From Amycolatopsis sp. NBC_01488 (GTDB taxonomy: Bacteria > Actinomycetota > Actinomycetes > Mycobacteriales > Pseudonocardiaceae): a stretch of DNA of 64,000 bases. Position numbers and translations under genes: made by a program. Below, piece after piece: positions 7,618 to 15,643 of this stretch. Under the pieces are notes generated by a model. It was not told the DNA's origin. It worked only from the letters and a program-made list of their open reading frames with translations, and searched no databases. The stretch spans positions 5,986,501 through 6,050,500 of the forward strand of contig NZ_CP109434.1 of the NCBI RefSeq assembly GCF_036227105.1. Direction: 5' to 3'. Every line of letters starts with the position of its first letter. Position 1 is the stretch's first letter.

Positions 7618-8687
7618 TGCGCGAGATCACCGAGCACGACCTGGACGACATCGCCCGCGGTGCCGCCATCCTCGGCACCGGGGGCGGGGGCGATCCGTAC
7701 ATCGGCCGGTTGCTCGCGCTCTCGGCCGTGCGCACGCACGGTCCGGTGCCGCTGGTGCCGCTCGCGGAGGTGGGTGACGACGCCGTCGTGCTGCCGGTCG
7801 CGATGATGGGCGCGCCAACCGTCATGGTGGAGAAGCTGCCTTCGGCCGAGCAGGTCGGGCTCGCGGCCCGCACCCTCGCCGGCTACCTCGGCAAGGAGCT
7901 GACGCACATCGCGTGCGCCGAGGCGGGCGGCGTCAACTCGCTGATCCCGGTCGTCGCGGCCGCGCAGCTCGGCCTCCCGCTGGTCGACGCCGACGGCATG
8001 GGGCGCGCGTTCCCCGAGCTGCAGATGGTACTTCCCACACTGTATGGAATCCGTGCCACTCCGATGTCGATCGCCGACGAAAAGGGCAACCGCGGAGTAT
8101 TGGATACAGTCGACAATCGCTGGGCGGAGCGCCTGGCGCGCTCGGCGACCATCGACATGGGCTGCTCGGCGATGATCAGCAACTACGCGATGACCGGCGG
8201 GCAGGCGCGGGAGTCGCTGGTGCCCGGCACGCTCAGCCTGTGCGCCGAACTGGGTGCCCTGGTGCGTTCCGCGCGTGCTTCTCACGAGGATCCCGTCGCG
8301 CAGGTCGTTTCCCGGCTGGGTGGGCGGCGGCTGTTCAGCGGCAAGGTCGTCGACGTCGCCCGCCGGACGGTCACCGGGTTCGCCCGCGGTGAGGCCCGGC
8401 TGTCCGGAATGGACGGTGACGCCGGCGCCGAACTCGTGCTGCGGTTCCAGAACGAGCACCTGGTGGCCGAGCGCGACGGCGTCGTCGAGGCGTCGGTGCC
8501 CGACCTGATCTGCACGCTGGAACGCGAGTCCGGCGAGGCCGTCACGACCGAGGGCCTGCGGTACGGCCAGCGCGTCACGGTCATCGCCGCGCCGGCCGAC
8601 CCGCGCTGGCACACGCCGGAGGGCATCGCACTGGCCGGGCCGCGGTACTTCGGCTACGACATCGACCCGATCGGAGTCGCCGGGTGA
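7617..8687 (+). CDS. DUF917 family protein, paralogue A
   Basis: 356-residue DUF917 protein. The N-terminal glycine motif is ILGTGGGGDPYIGRLL (about residues 18-33), followed by AGGVNSLIPV and VDADGMGRAFPELQM. The C-terminal domain carries FQNEHLVAERDGVVEASVPD and the RYGQRV motif. From memory, some family members are assigned as S-methyl-thiohydantoin desulfurases, and others sit beside hydantoinases. I chose ATG 7617, which overlaps the hydantoinase stop as TGATG, over GTG 7614. It is translationally coupled on both sides, since its last four bases contain the next gene's start. It probably forms a complex or consecutive step with the hydantoinase-like protein. Confidence 0.9.
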   Translation: MREITEHDLDDIARGAAILGTGGGGDPYIGRLLALSAVRTHGPVPLVPLAEVGDDAVVLPVAMMGAPTVMVEKLPSAEQVGLAARTLAGYLGKELTHIACAEAGGVNSLIPVVAAAQLGLPLVDADGMGRAFPELQMVLPTLYGIRATPMSIADEKGNRGVLDTVDNRWAERLARSATIDMGCSAMISNYAMTGGQARESLVPGTLSLCAELGALVRSARASHEDPVAQVVSRLGGRRLFSGKVVDVARRTVTGFARGEARLSGMDGDAGAELVLRFQNEHLVAERDGVVEASVPDLICTLERESGEAVTTEGLRYGQRVTVIAAPADPRWHTPEGIALAGPRYFGYDIDPIGVAG

Positions 8688-9778
8688 GCTGGACCCTGAC
8701 CGAAGCCGACCTGCCCGACCTCGCGCGCGGCGCCGCCGTGCTCGGTACCGGCGGGGGCGGCGACCCGTACGTCGGCCGGCTGCTCGTGCGCGAAGCCATC
8801 CGGGAGCACGGGCCGATCACGATCCTTGATCCGTCCGAAGTGGACGACGAGGCGCTGGTGATCCCGACCGCGCAGATGGGCGCGCCGACCGTCGTGCACG
8901 AGAAGCTGCCCAACGGCGCCGAGCCGGTGCTGGCGCTGCGGACGCTGGAGAAGCACCTCGGCCGGTCCGCGGACGCGACCATGCCGATCGAGTGCGGCGG
9001 CATCAACTCGATGATCCCGCTGCTGGTCGGGGCGCGGCTCGGGCTGCCGGTGGTCGACGCCGACGGCATGGGCCGGGCGTTCCCGGAGCTGCAGATGGAG
9101 ACGTTCGGCGTATACGGTATCCCGGGCTCGCCGATGGCGATCGGTGGGGAGCGCGGCGAGACGACGGTGATCGACACCGGCGCGGACAACCGGCGGATGG
9201 AGTGGCTGGCCCGCGGCGTCACCATCCGGCTCGGTGGGGTCGCGCACATCGCCGAGTACGCGATGAGCGGCGCCGACGTGAAGCGAACTGCCGTGCCGCA
9301 AACGCTTTCACTGGCGTTGACGGTGGGCCGGACGATCCGGGAAGCGCGCTCCCGCAACGAGGACCCGGTTTCACGGCTGGCCGCCGCGCTGCTCGAGACG
9401 CCGTACCAGCACCTGCGCGTGCTGTTCCGCGGCAAGGTGTCCGATGTGGAGCGCCGGACCGAGGCGGGCTTCGCACGCGGACGTGCCGCGGCGGTCTCGT
9501 TCGACGGCTCGAGCAAGCTGGAGATCCTGTTCCAGAACGAGAACTTGCTGGCCACAGTGGACGGTTCCGTGCGGTGTCTCGTGCCCGACCTGATCTGCGT
9601 GCTGGAATCGGCGACCGCTGAGCCGATCACCACCGAGACGCTGCGGTACGGCCAGCGCGTCACCGTCGTCGGCATCTCGACCCCGCCGCTGATGCGCACT
9701 CCGGAGGCCCTGGACACCTTCGGCCCGGGCGCGTTCGGGCTGCCGCACCCGTTCGTCCCCGTCGAGGAGATCGGGTGA
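8684..9778 (+). CDS. DUF917 family protein, paralogue B
   Basis: 364-residue paralogue of the preceding protein with the same motif order: VLGTGGGGDPYVGRLL, then CGGINSMIPL, then VDADGMGRAFPELQM, then FQNENLL with RYGQRV near the C-terminus. The GTG start lies in a GTGA overlap with the stop of paralogue A, implying coupled translation and probably a hetero-oligomer. Conservation of every family motif says both A and B are functional. An SDR remnant follows directly after its stop. Confidence 0.9.
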   Translation: MSWTLTEADLPDLARGAAVLGTGGGGDPYVGRLLVREAIREHGPITILDPSEVDDEALVIPTAQMGAPTVVHEKLPNGAEPVLALRTLEKHLGRSADATMPIECGGINSMIPLLVGARLGLPVVDADGMGRAFPELQMETFGVYGIPGSPMAIGGERGETTVIDTGADNRRMEWLARGVTIRLGGVAHIAEYAMSGADVKRTAVPQTLSLALTVGRTIREARSRNEDPVSRLAAALLETPYQHLRVLFRGKVSDVERRTEAGFARGRAAAVSFDGSSKLEILFQNENLLATVDGSVRCLVPDLICVLESATAEPITTETLRYGQRVTVVGISTPPLMRTPEALDTFGPGAFGLPHPFVPVEEIG

Positions 9779-9793
9779 GGTGGCCCGGCGTGC

Positions 9794-10126
9794 TTCGGCG
9801 GTGGGCGCTTCGCTGCCCTCGACCGCGTCGACCACCTGGTCACGCCGGGCGCGTCGTACACGGTCGAAGGCGTCGGCCGCGGGCCCGCCGTCGAACTGGC
9901 GCCGGTCCGGGTGAACGTCGTCGCGCCGGGCACGATCGACGGCGACCTCTGGGCCGGGCGGCCCGCGGACGTGCGGGAGGCGAGCTTCGCGCAGTACCGC
10001 GCGGACACGCTGCTGCACCGCGTCGGGCAGGAGTCCGAAGTGGGCGACGCCGTCCTGTACCTGTTCGGCAGCACGTCCACCACGGGGTCGACGCTCTACC
10101 CCGACGGTGGCTACGCGCTGCGCTGA
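9794..10126 (+). pseudogene. remnant of an SDR gene (C-terminal part)
   Basis: In the frame ending at 10126 the translation gives GRFAALDRVDHLV, then RVNVVAPGTIDGDLW, then EVGDAVLYLFGSTSTTGSTL and PDGG. This is the end of an SDR (strand 6 with the PGTI region, and the C-terminal PDGG tail). The Rossmann glycine motif and the YxxxK catalytic segment are missing: the segment before strand 6 jumps from the LDRVDHLV strand straight to the NVVAPG strand. The frame is closed upstream by the DUF917 stop, so there is no proper start. GTG 9911 could yield 71 residues, but a decayed gene is the simpler reading. Confidence 0.7.
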
Positions 10127-10147
10127 GTTCGTCTACTGTGGTCAGTC

Positions 10148-11218
10148 ATGCGCATCACCGCCGGTGACGTGGCCGCCCTCGAACGCGGGGTGGCCCTGCT
10201 CGGGTCCGGTGGTGGCGGGGACACCGTCACCGCCGCCGTGCTGCTGCGCCGGTTGCTCGCCGGCGGCCGGTCGCTCGGCATCTCGTCGGTGGCCGAGCTG
10301 GCGCCTTCGGCCCGGGTGGTGCCGATCGGCGTCGTGGGCGCGACGGCGGCGTTCGCCGAAAAGCTGCCGGGCGGCGGCGAGTTCGCCTCGGCGGTGGCGG
10401 CGATCGAGCGGTGGACGGCCGAGCGCGCCGACGCGCTGATGTCGATCGAGATCGGCGGCCTCAACGGGCTGCTGCCGCTGGTCGTGGCCGACCAGCTGGG
10501 GCTGGGCTACGTCGACGCCGACCTCTCCGGCCGCGGCCTGCCCCGGCTCGACCAGTTCTCGGTGGCGGCGACCGGCCGCGGCGTCGCGCCCGCGGCGCTG
10601 GCGGAGCCGGGCGGACAGGTCGTCGTGCTGGCGGCCGGGTCCGACGTGGTGATCGAGCGCGGCACCCGCGCGTTCCTGGCCGGCTCCGGCGGCTGGGCGG
10701 CGTTCGCGCTCGCCCCGATCCCGGCCGGCGAGCTGGCCGGCTGTTCGGTCCCCGGGACGACGAGTGGCGCGCTGGCGCTCGGCCGCCGCGTGCTCGCGGC
10801 CGGGGAGAGCCCGCCGCGGGACGCGCTCGAAGCGGCGTTGGAAGGTTCGGTGCTGGCCCGCGGGCGCGTCCTCGAGGTGGCGCGCCACCTCGGGCCGGGG
10901 CAGCACGGCAGTCCCGGCTTCGGCCGCGGCAGCGTCACGCTGGCCGACCACCGCGACGGCGGACTGCTGCGGCTGGAGATGGAGAACGAGTACCTGCTGG
11001 CGTTGCGGGACGGCGCGCCGGTGGCGTCCACACCGGACGTGCTCTCGGTGCTGGACCACCGCACGGGGGTGCCGGTTTCGTGCGACGCGATCCGCACGGG
11101 GGTGGAGGTGGACGTGGTCCGCCTGGCGGCGGCGCCGTTCTGGACCGACCCCCGGTGGCTGCCGGTAGTGCGCCCCCGGGCGTACGGCATCGACTGCGAC
11201 CCGGTGGGGACGGGATGA
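10148..11218 (+). CDS. DUF917 family protein, diverged paralogue C
   Basis: 356-residue third DUF917 protein in the cluster. The glycine motif is kept as LLGSGGGGDTVTAAVLL, and IGGLNGLLPLVVADQLGLGY matches the following block. The strongly conserved DADGMGRAFPEL of A and B is here DADLSGRGLPRL, and the DPY after the glycines is lost. The C-terminal MENEYLLALRDG and SVLDHRTGVPVSC still follow the family. It probably has changed substrate use or a non-catalytic, complex-forming role. The start is ATG 10148, 21 bases after the SDR remnant; the ribosome site is weak. Confidence 0.85.
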   Translation: MRITAGDVAALERGVALLGSGGGGDTVTAAVLLRRLLAGGRSLGISSVAELAPSARVVPIGVVGATAAFAEKLPGGGEFASAVAAIERWTAERADALMSIEIGGLNGLLPLVVADQLGLGYVDADLSGRGLPRLDQFSVAATGRGVAPAALAEPGGQVVVLAAGSDVVIERGTRAFLAGSGGWAAFALAPIPAGELAGCSVPGTTSGALALGRRVLAAGESPPRDALEAALEGSVLARGRVLEVARHLGPGQHGSPGFGRGSVTLADHRDGGLLRLEMENEYLLALRDGAPVASTPDVLSVLDHRTGVPVSCDAIRTGVEVDVVRLAAAPFWTDPRWLPVVRPRAYGIDCDPVGTG

Positions 11219-11452
11219 GGCCGCGGACGACAGCCCGGCGGTGGTCGCCGGGTCCGAGAGGGCGCGACCGGCGGCGGGTTTTCGGGTTGCGGCGAGTGGT
11301 TCGGTGCCGGGTCGGCGGCGTGTCGCGCGGCGTGGTGCGCAGGCGGCTGCCGGTGCGAGAGCGGCGCGGCGTGGCGTGGCGTGGTCGCGCGGCATCGAGC
11401 CCGGGGTGGCTGTCGTGAGCCGGGCGCGCGCCGTCGGGTCGGCGAGTCCGTC

Positions 11453-12931
11453 ATGACTCTGCGGCGGGTGCTTGCCCTTCCCGGCTGGGCCGAGCACGTC
11501 CGGCTGCTCGCCGGCTCGGCTGGGCTCGACCGTCCACTCGCGACGGTTCAGGCCACTTTGGACGCTTCGCACCTTCCCCGGCCCGAGGAGCTGACCGTCG
11601 TCGCGCGGCCGGTCGCCGGGACCGACTGGCAGATCGATGCCCTGCTGCGGCGCTGTGCCGATGCCGGCGCCACCGGCGTCCTGCTGCCCGGCACCGAGCC
11701 GCTCGCCGCGTCACGGCTGCTCGCCGACCGCCTCGCCGTGCCGTTGCTGACCACCGGTGCGCCGCCGCTGGACCTGCTCGTCGAAGCGCGGCTGCTGCTC
11801 GCGGCCCCCGAACTCGACCGGGCGAACCTGCTGCTGGCCACCCACCGCGCCCTCGGGGACCGGCTGCGGCCGCCCGAGGAGGTCGTCACCGTGCTGCGGC
11901 GGCTGCTGCGCTCGCCCGTCGCCGTGCTCGACGACCGTGGCGCGCCGCTGGCCGGCGAGGTGACCGGGCGGGTCCGGCTCGACGAGGCCGTTCCACAGCG
12001 GACCGACTTGGACGACGGCGTCCTGCTGGCCCACCCCGTGCTGCTGCAGCGGCCGGCGATGTGGCTGGCCGCCGAGCTGCGGGGGACGGAGGCTGCGCGC
12101 GCCGACGTCGTGCCGCCCGCGCTCGCCGTGGCCGCCGGGGCGCTGCAGCGGTGGCTGCTCGCCAACCGCCTCGAGCTGGAACGCGACGCGCGCTCGCGCA
12201 CGGCGTTGCTCGGCGACCTGCTGCGCCTCGACACCGAACCGGGCGCGGACCTGCGCCGGCGCGTCGCGGACGCGGGCTGGCGGCTCGGTGGCTGGCACGT
12301 CGGGCTGCACATCGGCGTCCCGGCGGCGATCGACACGGTGGCGCGCACGCAGGAGGTCATCCGGGCGCTGGACGTCGAGGCGGTCGTCGTCGAGCACGGC
12401 GACGGCTGGACCGGCTGGGTCACCTTCGACCACGAACCCACCGCGGAACGGGTGCGCTCCCTGGCGACCCGGCTCCAGGCGGCGCACCGGACGCTGCGGC
12501 TGGGCGCGCACATGGGCGTCGGACGGCCGCACCCGCGTCCGGAAGGCCTCGCGGCGACCGTCGCGGAGGCCCTCGACGCGGCCCGGCTCGCCGCAACCCG
12601 GCCGGAAACGGGAAACTTCCTGCACGTCGACCAGCTCGGCATGGCCCAGCTGCTGCTGGAGTGGACCCGCACGGACACGTTCGAGCCGGCGGCGCGGGCG
12701 CTGGTCGCGCCGTTGCGCTCGGTGCCGGGCGACCTGGTCCGGACGCTGTCCGCCTACCTCGACGCGGAATCGTCGATCGCCGAGACCGCCATGGTGCTCG
12801 GCGTGCACCGCAACACCGTGGCGGCCCGGATCGCGCGGATCGAGCAGCTGCTGGGGGTGGACCTGTCCCGCCCGGACGAGCGGCTGGCGCTGCACCTCGC
12901 GTCCCGGGCGGTGATCCTTTCCGAGGAGTGA
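11453..12931 (+). CDS. PucR-family transcriptional regulator
   Basis: 492-residue regulator. The N-terminal PucR domain is about residues 1-110 (MTLRRVLALPGWAEHVRLLA, then TGVLLPGTEPLAASRLLADR). A middle GGDEF-like, CdaR-type segment includes GAHMGVGRPHPRPEG. The C-terminal HTH_30 is SIAETAMVLGVHRNTVAARI at about residues 440-459. PucR regulators typically control purine, allantoin or other nitrogen-compound catabolism, which fits the permease/hydantoinase/DUF917 operon it follows. It is separated from paralogue C by 234 bases of very GC-rich DNA in which I see no gene. An in-frame upstream GTG at 11381 adds 24 unconserved residues and is rejected. Confidence 0.9.
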   Translation: MTLRRVLALPGWAEHVRLLAGSAGLDRPLATVQATLDASHLPRPEELTVVARPVAGTDWQIDALLRRCADAGATGVLLPGTEPLAASRLLADRLAVPLLTTGAPPLDLLVEARLLLAAPELDRANLLLATHRALGDRLRPPEEVVTVLRRLLRSPVAVLDDRGAPLAGEVTGRVRLDEAVPQRTDLDDGVLLAHPVLLQRPAMWLAAELRGTEAARADVVPPALAVAAGALQRWLLANRLELERDARSRTALLGDLLRLDTEPGADLRRRVADAGWRLGGWHVGLHIGVPAAIDTVARTQEVIRALDVEAVVVEHGDGWTGWVTFDHEPTAERVRSLATRLQAAHRTLRLGAHMGVGRPHPRPEGLAATVAEALDAARLAATRPETGNFLHVDQLGMAQLLLEWTRTDTFEPAARALVAPLRSVPGDLVRTLSAYLDAESSIAETAMVLGVHRNTVAARIARIEQLLGVDLSRPDERLALHLASRAVILSEE

Positions 12932-14434
12932 CTAGCCGTCGTCCCCGCCGCCGGTGACGTTCCCGATGCTGGCCGGCACGCCCTTGATCATGTCGACGAC
13001 GGTCTTGCCGGCCAGGCCCGACTTGCCGAACCACGGATCGGTCATGATCTTGATGGCCGACTCGAACTTCTCGGCGCCTTCCGGGCCGAACACCTTGCCG
13101 AGTTCGTGCACCGAGAAGTTGCTGATCTTGTCGAACTTCTGCATGATCTCCGGCGTCACACCGTCCACTTTGGACAGTTTCGCCTTGATGACGTCGGTCA
13201 TCTGATCGGTGAACGGCTTGTGCGGCTGGGCCGCCGTGGGGGTGGGATCCGGGTCCGGAGTGGACGAAGACGACGACGGCGCCGGGTCGGGCTTCGGCGG
13301 TGCGGGGGTGGGGTCGGGGGTTGCCGAGGACGACGGTGCCGGGTCGGGTTTCGGTGGCACCGGTGCTGGGTCGGGGGTGGCCGAGGCCGGTTTGGGTGCC
13401 GGGTCGGGCGTGGCCGAGGAGGAGGGTGCCGGGTCCGGCTTGGGCGGCGTGGGCGTCGGGTCGGGGGTGGCCGACGACGGCTTCGGCGCCGGATCCGGGG
13501 TGGCCGAGGACGACGGTGCCGGGTCGGGCTTGGGCGGCGTGGGCGTCGGGTCCGGTGCGGCCGACGACGGTTTCGGTGATGTGGGCGCCGGGTCCGGCTT
13601 CGGGAGCGGGGTTGCGCTCGGCTTCGGGGTGGGCGTCGGCGTCAGGCTGCTCGTAGGGGGCTTCACCGCCGCCAGGTCGTCGCCCGCCTTGCCCATCTTC
13701 GCCAGGGCCTTCACCAGATCCGCCAGCTTCTTGGCCAGCTGCAGCAGCTTCGTGCCGATCTTGCCCAGTGCCGTGGCCACCGTGCCGATCGTCGTCGTGA
13801 CGAACAGCGCGATCGACGCGCCGAACGTCACCGGGGCCAGGGCCGCCGCGATCAGGGCGCCCTTGACGATCGTCGCCAGGAGCATCGCGATCAGGTCGCG
13901 GAGGATGCCGCGGAACGCGCCGACGATGCCGCCCGCGATCGTCATGTTCTTGCCGGCCTGGTCGAGGTAGCCGCCGAGGGAGGCCAGCTGCTCGGTGACC
14001 GCGTCCATGTCCTTCTTGAACTGGTCGGCGGCCTTGCCGGACCAGTCCTTCATGAGCGTGTCGAGCGCCGACTGGTGGTCCGTCGACCACTGCTCCAGCT
14101 TCTTCTTCTCGGCCGTGAGCGCCGCGCTGGCCGCCGCGATGCCGATCGGGTCGCCCATCAGGATGTCCAGCGGCCACCGCAGGATCGTGATGTGCTCGAT
14201 GAGCCAGCCGATCCCGGCGGTGAGCAGGCTGCCGATCGGGTCCAGCACGAGCCCGATGGTCTCCAGCGCCATGCCGGCGGAGCCGATGCCGATCGCGACC
14301 TTGTCGTTGTCCTTGACGGCCTTGTCCAGGCCCACCGCGGCCTCGAAGAAGCCGGCGCCGGACGCCGCGTTGTCGCTGTCGAACAGTTCCGAGCCGTGGA
14401 GGCTGACGTCCTTGCTCTGGTAGTCGTCGCCCAC
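12932..14434 (-). CDS. WXG-containing protein with Pro-rich repeat linker (type VII-style)
   Basis: 500-residue protein of unknown function. The N-terminal part (1-160) is helical and carries the WXG-type motif KDWSGKAADQF (WSG at 131-133). A strongly hydrophobic Gly/Ala/Ile-rich segment follows (165-225), then a Lys/Leu helix (225-250). Residues 255-405 form a Pro/Ala/Ser/Thr linker of 30-residue repeats. A separate conserved-looking C-terminal module spans 406-500 (FTDQMTDVIKAKLSKVDGVT onward). The GTG start shares a base with the stop of the WXG100-like gene. The layout of a WXG head, long linker and distinct tail resembles type VII secretion substrates; a toxic or enzymatic tail is not recognisable. 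No Ecc secretion genes are in the window. Confidence 0.8.
   Translation of the reverse strand: MGDDYQSKDVSLHGSELFDSDNAASGAGFFEAAVGLDKAVKDNDKVAIGIGSAGMALETIGLVLDPIGSLLTAGIGWLIEHITILRWPLDILMGDPIGIAAASAALTAEKKKLEQWSTDHQSALDTLMKDWSGKAADQFKKDMDAVTEQLASLGGYLDQAGKNMTIAGGIVGAFRGILRDLIAMLLATIVKGALIAAALAPVTFGASIALFVTTTIGTVATALGKIGTKLLQLAKKLADLVKALAKMGKAGDDLAAVKPPTSSLTPTPTPKPSATPLPKPDPAPTSPKPSSAAPDPTPTPPKPDPAPSSSATPDPAPKPSSATPDPTPTPPKPDPAPSSSATPDPAPKPASATPDPAPVPPKPDPAPSSSATPDPTPAPPKPDPAPSSSSSTPDPDPTPTAAQPHKPFTDQMTDVIKAKLSKVDGVTPEIMQKFDKISNFSVHELGKVFGPEGAEKFESAIKIMTDPWFGKSGLAGKTVVDMIKGVPASIGNVTGGGDDG
13235..13672 (-). repeat. Pro-rich tandem repeats within the WXG-containing gene
   Basis: The coding DNA repeats with a period of about 90 bases. 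Two 30-residue units (about 294-323 and 324-353), built on PDPTPTPPKPDPAPSSSAT then PDPAPKPSSAT, differ by a single residue. Shorter units of 19-20 residues follow. The repeats are prone to copy-number change. Confidence 0.85.
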
Positions 14435-14748
14435 TATTCGAACCTCACGATCGAGTCGACGGCGTCTTGTTCGCCCGCCTGGTACCGCTTCGCCGCCTCG
14501 GCGACCTTGTCGGCGAACTCGCCGATGGTCTTGGCGTAGTCGCCGAACTGGTGGTGGGCCTTGTCGGTCCACGTGCTCGCGCCCGCCGCCATCAGCTGGC
14601 ACGCCGGGTTGATGCCGAACATGCCCGGGTCGCAGACCATCCCGCCGACGAGGTCGGCGGTGCTCTGCAGGTTGCGCTGCAACTCGTCGAGATGCTTGCC
14701 GAAGGTGGCCAGGGGTGCCGAATCGACCCGGAAGCCGCCGCCGCTCAC
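14434..14748 (-). CDS. WXG100/ESX-like small protein
   Basis: 104-residue helical protein matching the size and helix-turn-helix plan of WXG100-type secretion partners. Helix 1 contains LATFGKHLDELQRNLQSTAD, the turn region has STWTDKAHHQF (Trp in the place of WXG but without the Gly), and helix 2 has YAKTIGEFADKVAEAAKRYQ. Two Cys (in VCDP and PACQ) lie in the loop. The GTG start is inside a GTGA overlap with the upstream YbaB-like gene, and its TAG overlaps the next GTG, so the three proteins are made together. It probably pairs with one of the neighbours and is exported, by inference. Confidence 0.75.
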   Translation of the reverse strand: MSGGGFRVDSAPLATFGKHLDELQRNLQSTADLVGGMVCDPGMFGINPACQLMAAGASTWTDKAHHQFGDYAKTIGEFADKVAEAAKRYQAGEQDAVDSIVRFE

Positions 14749-15245
14749 CAGGGGTTCGATTCGTCGTCGGGGTGGTCGTCGGCCGGGGGACGGCGGCGCG
14801 GGGCCGGCCCACCGGACGGCGGGGCCGGGGGAGCGGCCGGCGGCGGGGTCGGCTCGGCGCTCTCCGGCGCCGCGAAGTCCCCGTCCGGCGGCGGGTCCGG
14901 CGGCAGGAACGACCGGACCATGTCGGTCGACTCGCCGTCGCCGTTGATGGTGGCGAAGGAGTCCGCGACGCTGCGTGCGGTCTGGCGCTGCGCTTCGCGC
15001 ACCGTGCCCATGATCGCCGCGGTCAGCCTGGCCGGCCCCAGCTCGCACGCGCGGTGCCCGAGCTCCAGGTTCGTGAGCGCGCCGTTCGGCGCGAGCGTCA
15101 CGGTGACCGCGCCGTCGCGGGAGCGGACCGTGGCGCCGGCCGCGGAAAGCGCTTCACTCAGCGCCGCGGCTTTCGACTGCATGTCCCGGACCTGCCGTTC
15201 GAGCAGGAGCTGGAAGTCTTCGCCTGGCCCCAGGTTCGGTTGCAC
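14745..15245 (-). CDS. YbaB/EbfC-like protein
   Basis: 166-residue protein. The first 110 residues look like the YbaB/EbfC nucleoid-associated fold: FQLLLERQVRDMQSKAAALS forms the first helix, AVTVTLAPNGALTNLELGHR gives the strands with the NG turn, and LTAAIMGTVREAQRQTARSV forms the last helix. The remaining 50 residues are a Pro/Asp-rich tail ending DESNPW. The start is GTG 15245, chosen for GAGGAG 8 bases before it. It is first in an operon with the WXG100-like gene and the WXG/Pro-repeat gene. In actinomycetes YbaB-like proteins often stand next to ESX-type genes, where DNA binding is doubtful. Confidence 0.75.
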   Translation of the reverse strand: MQPNLGPGEDFQLLLERQVRDMQSKAAALSEALSAAGATVRSRDGAVTVTLAPNGALTNLELGHRACELGPARLTAAIMGTVREAQRQTARSVADSFATINGDGESTDMVRSFLPPDPPPDGDFAAPESAEPTPPPAAPPAPPSGGPAPRRRPPADDHPDDESNPW

Positions 15246-15449
15246 GAAATCGACTCCTCGCGACGCCGGGGTGCGGGGCCGGGCCCCATGATCCGGCCAG
15301 GCTAGCGCAAACCGGACGTTCATCCGATGATGGCCGGGGGTATGCCTGGTTTTCTCCCCGATGTTGCCCGCGAATGCCCCGATCGGGGTTGACCCGGACC
15401 ACGCTCCGGGTTGCACGATCCGGGGACATGACACGACTGGACGACCACC

Positions 15450-15545
15450 GGGCCGCGGGTCTCCCCGCCGGCGCTGGGCGCGATGACCTTCGGCACCGGC
15501 TCCTTCTGCGCCGGCGACGACGCTTCCCGCGAGATCTTCCGCGCC
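15450..15545 (+). pseudogene. aldo/keto reductase N-terminal remnant
   Basis: The translation from 15456 gives RVSPPALGAMTFGTGSF, then AGDDASREIFRACVEGGG. This is the start of an aldo/keto reductase (strand 1, LGAMTFGT, and the helix before GGNFIDTA). After GGGT the similarity ends and nothing of the rest of the enzyme is present. No other gene is visible in the 398-base gap 15246-15643. Confidence 0.6.
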
Positions 15546-15643
15546 TGCGTCGAGGGCGGCGGCACCTGGCGCGCCTCAACGCCGGGCTGCCCGGCTGACC
15601 GCGGCCGTGGTGGCCCTCGTCGGCGAGGGTTTCCGGGTGCGGC

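Noticed and set aside
13209..13970. A Gly/Val-rich plus-strand frame that looks like a PE-PGRS-type protein
   Set aside because: It is the reverse reading of the Pro-rich repeats. The minus-strand gene has coupled neighbours, WXG motif and sensible codon use.
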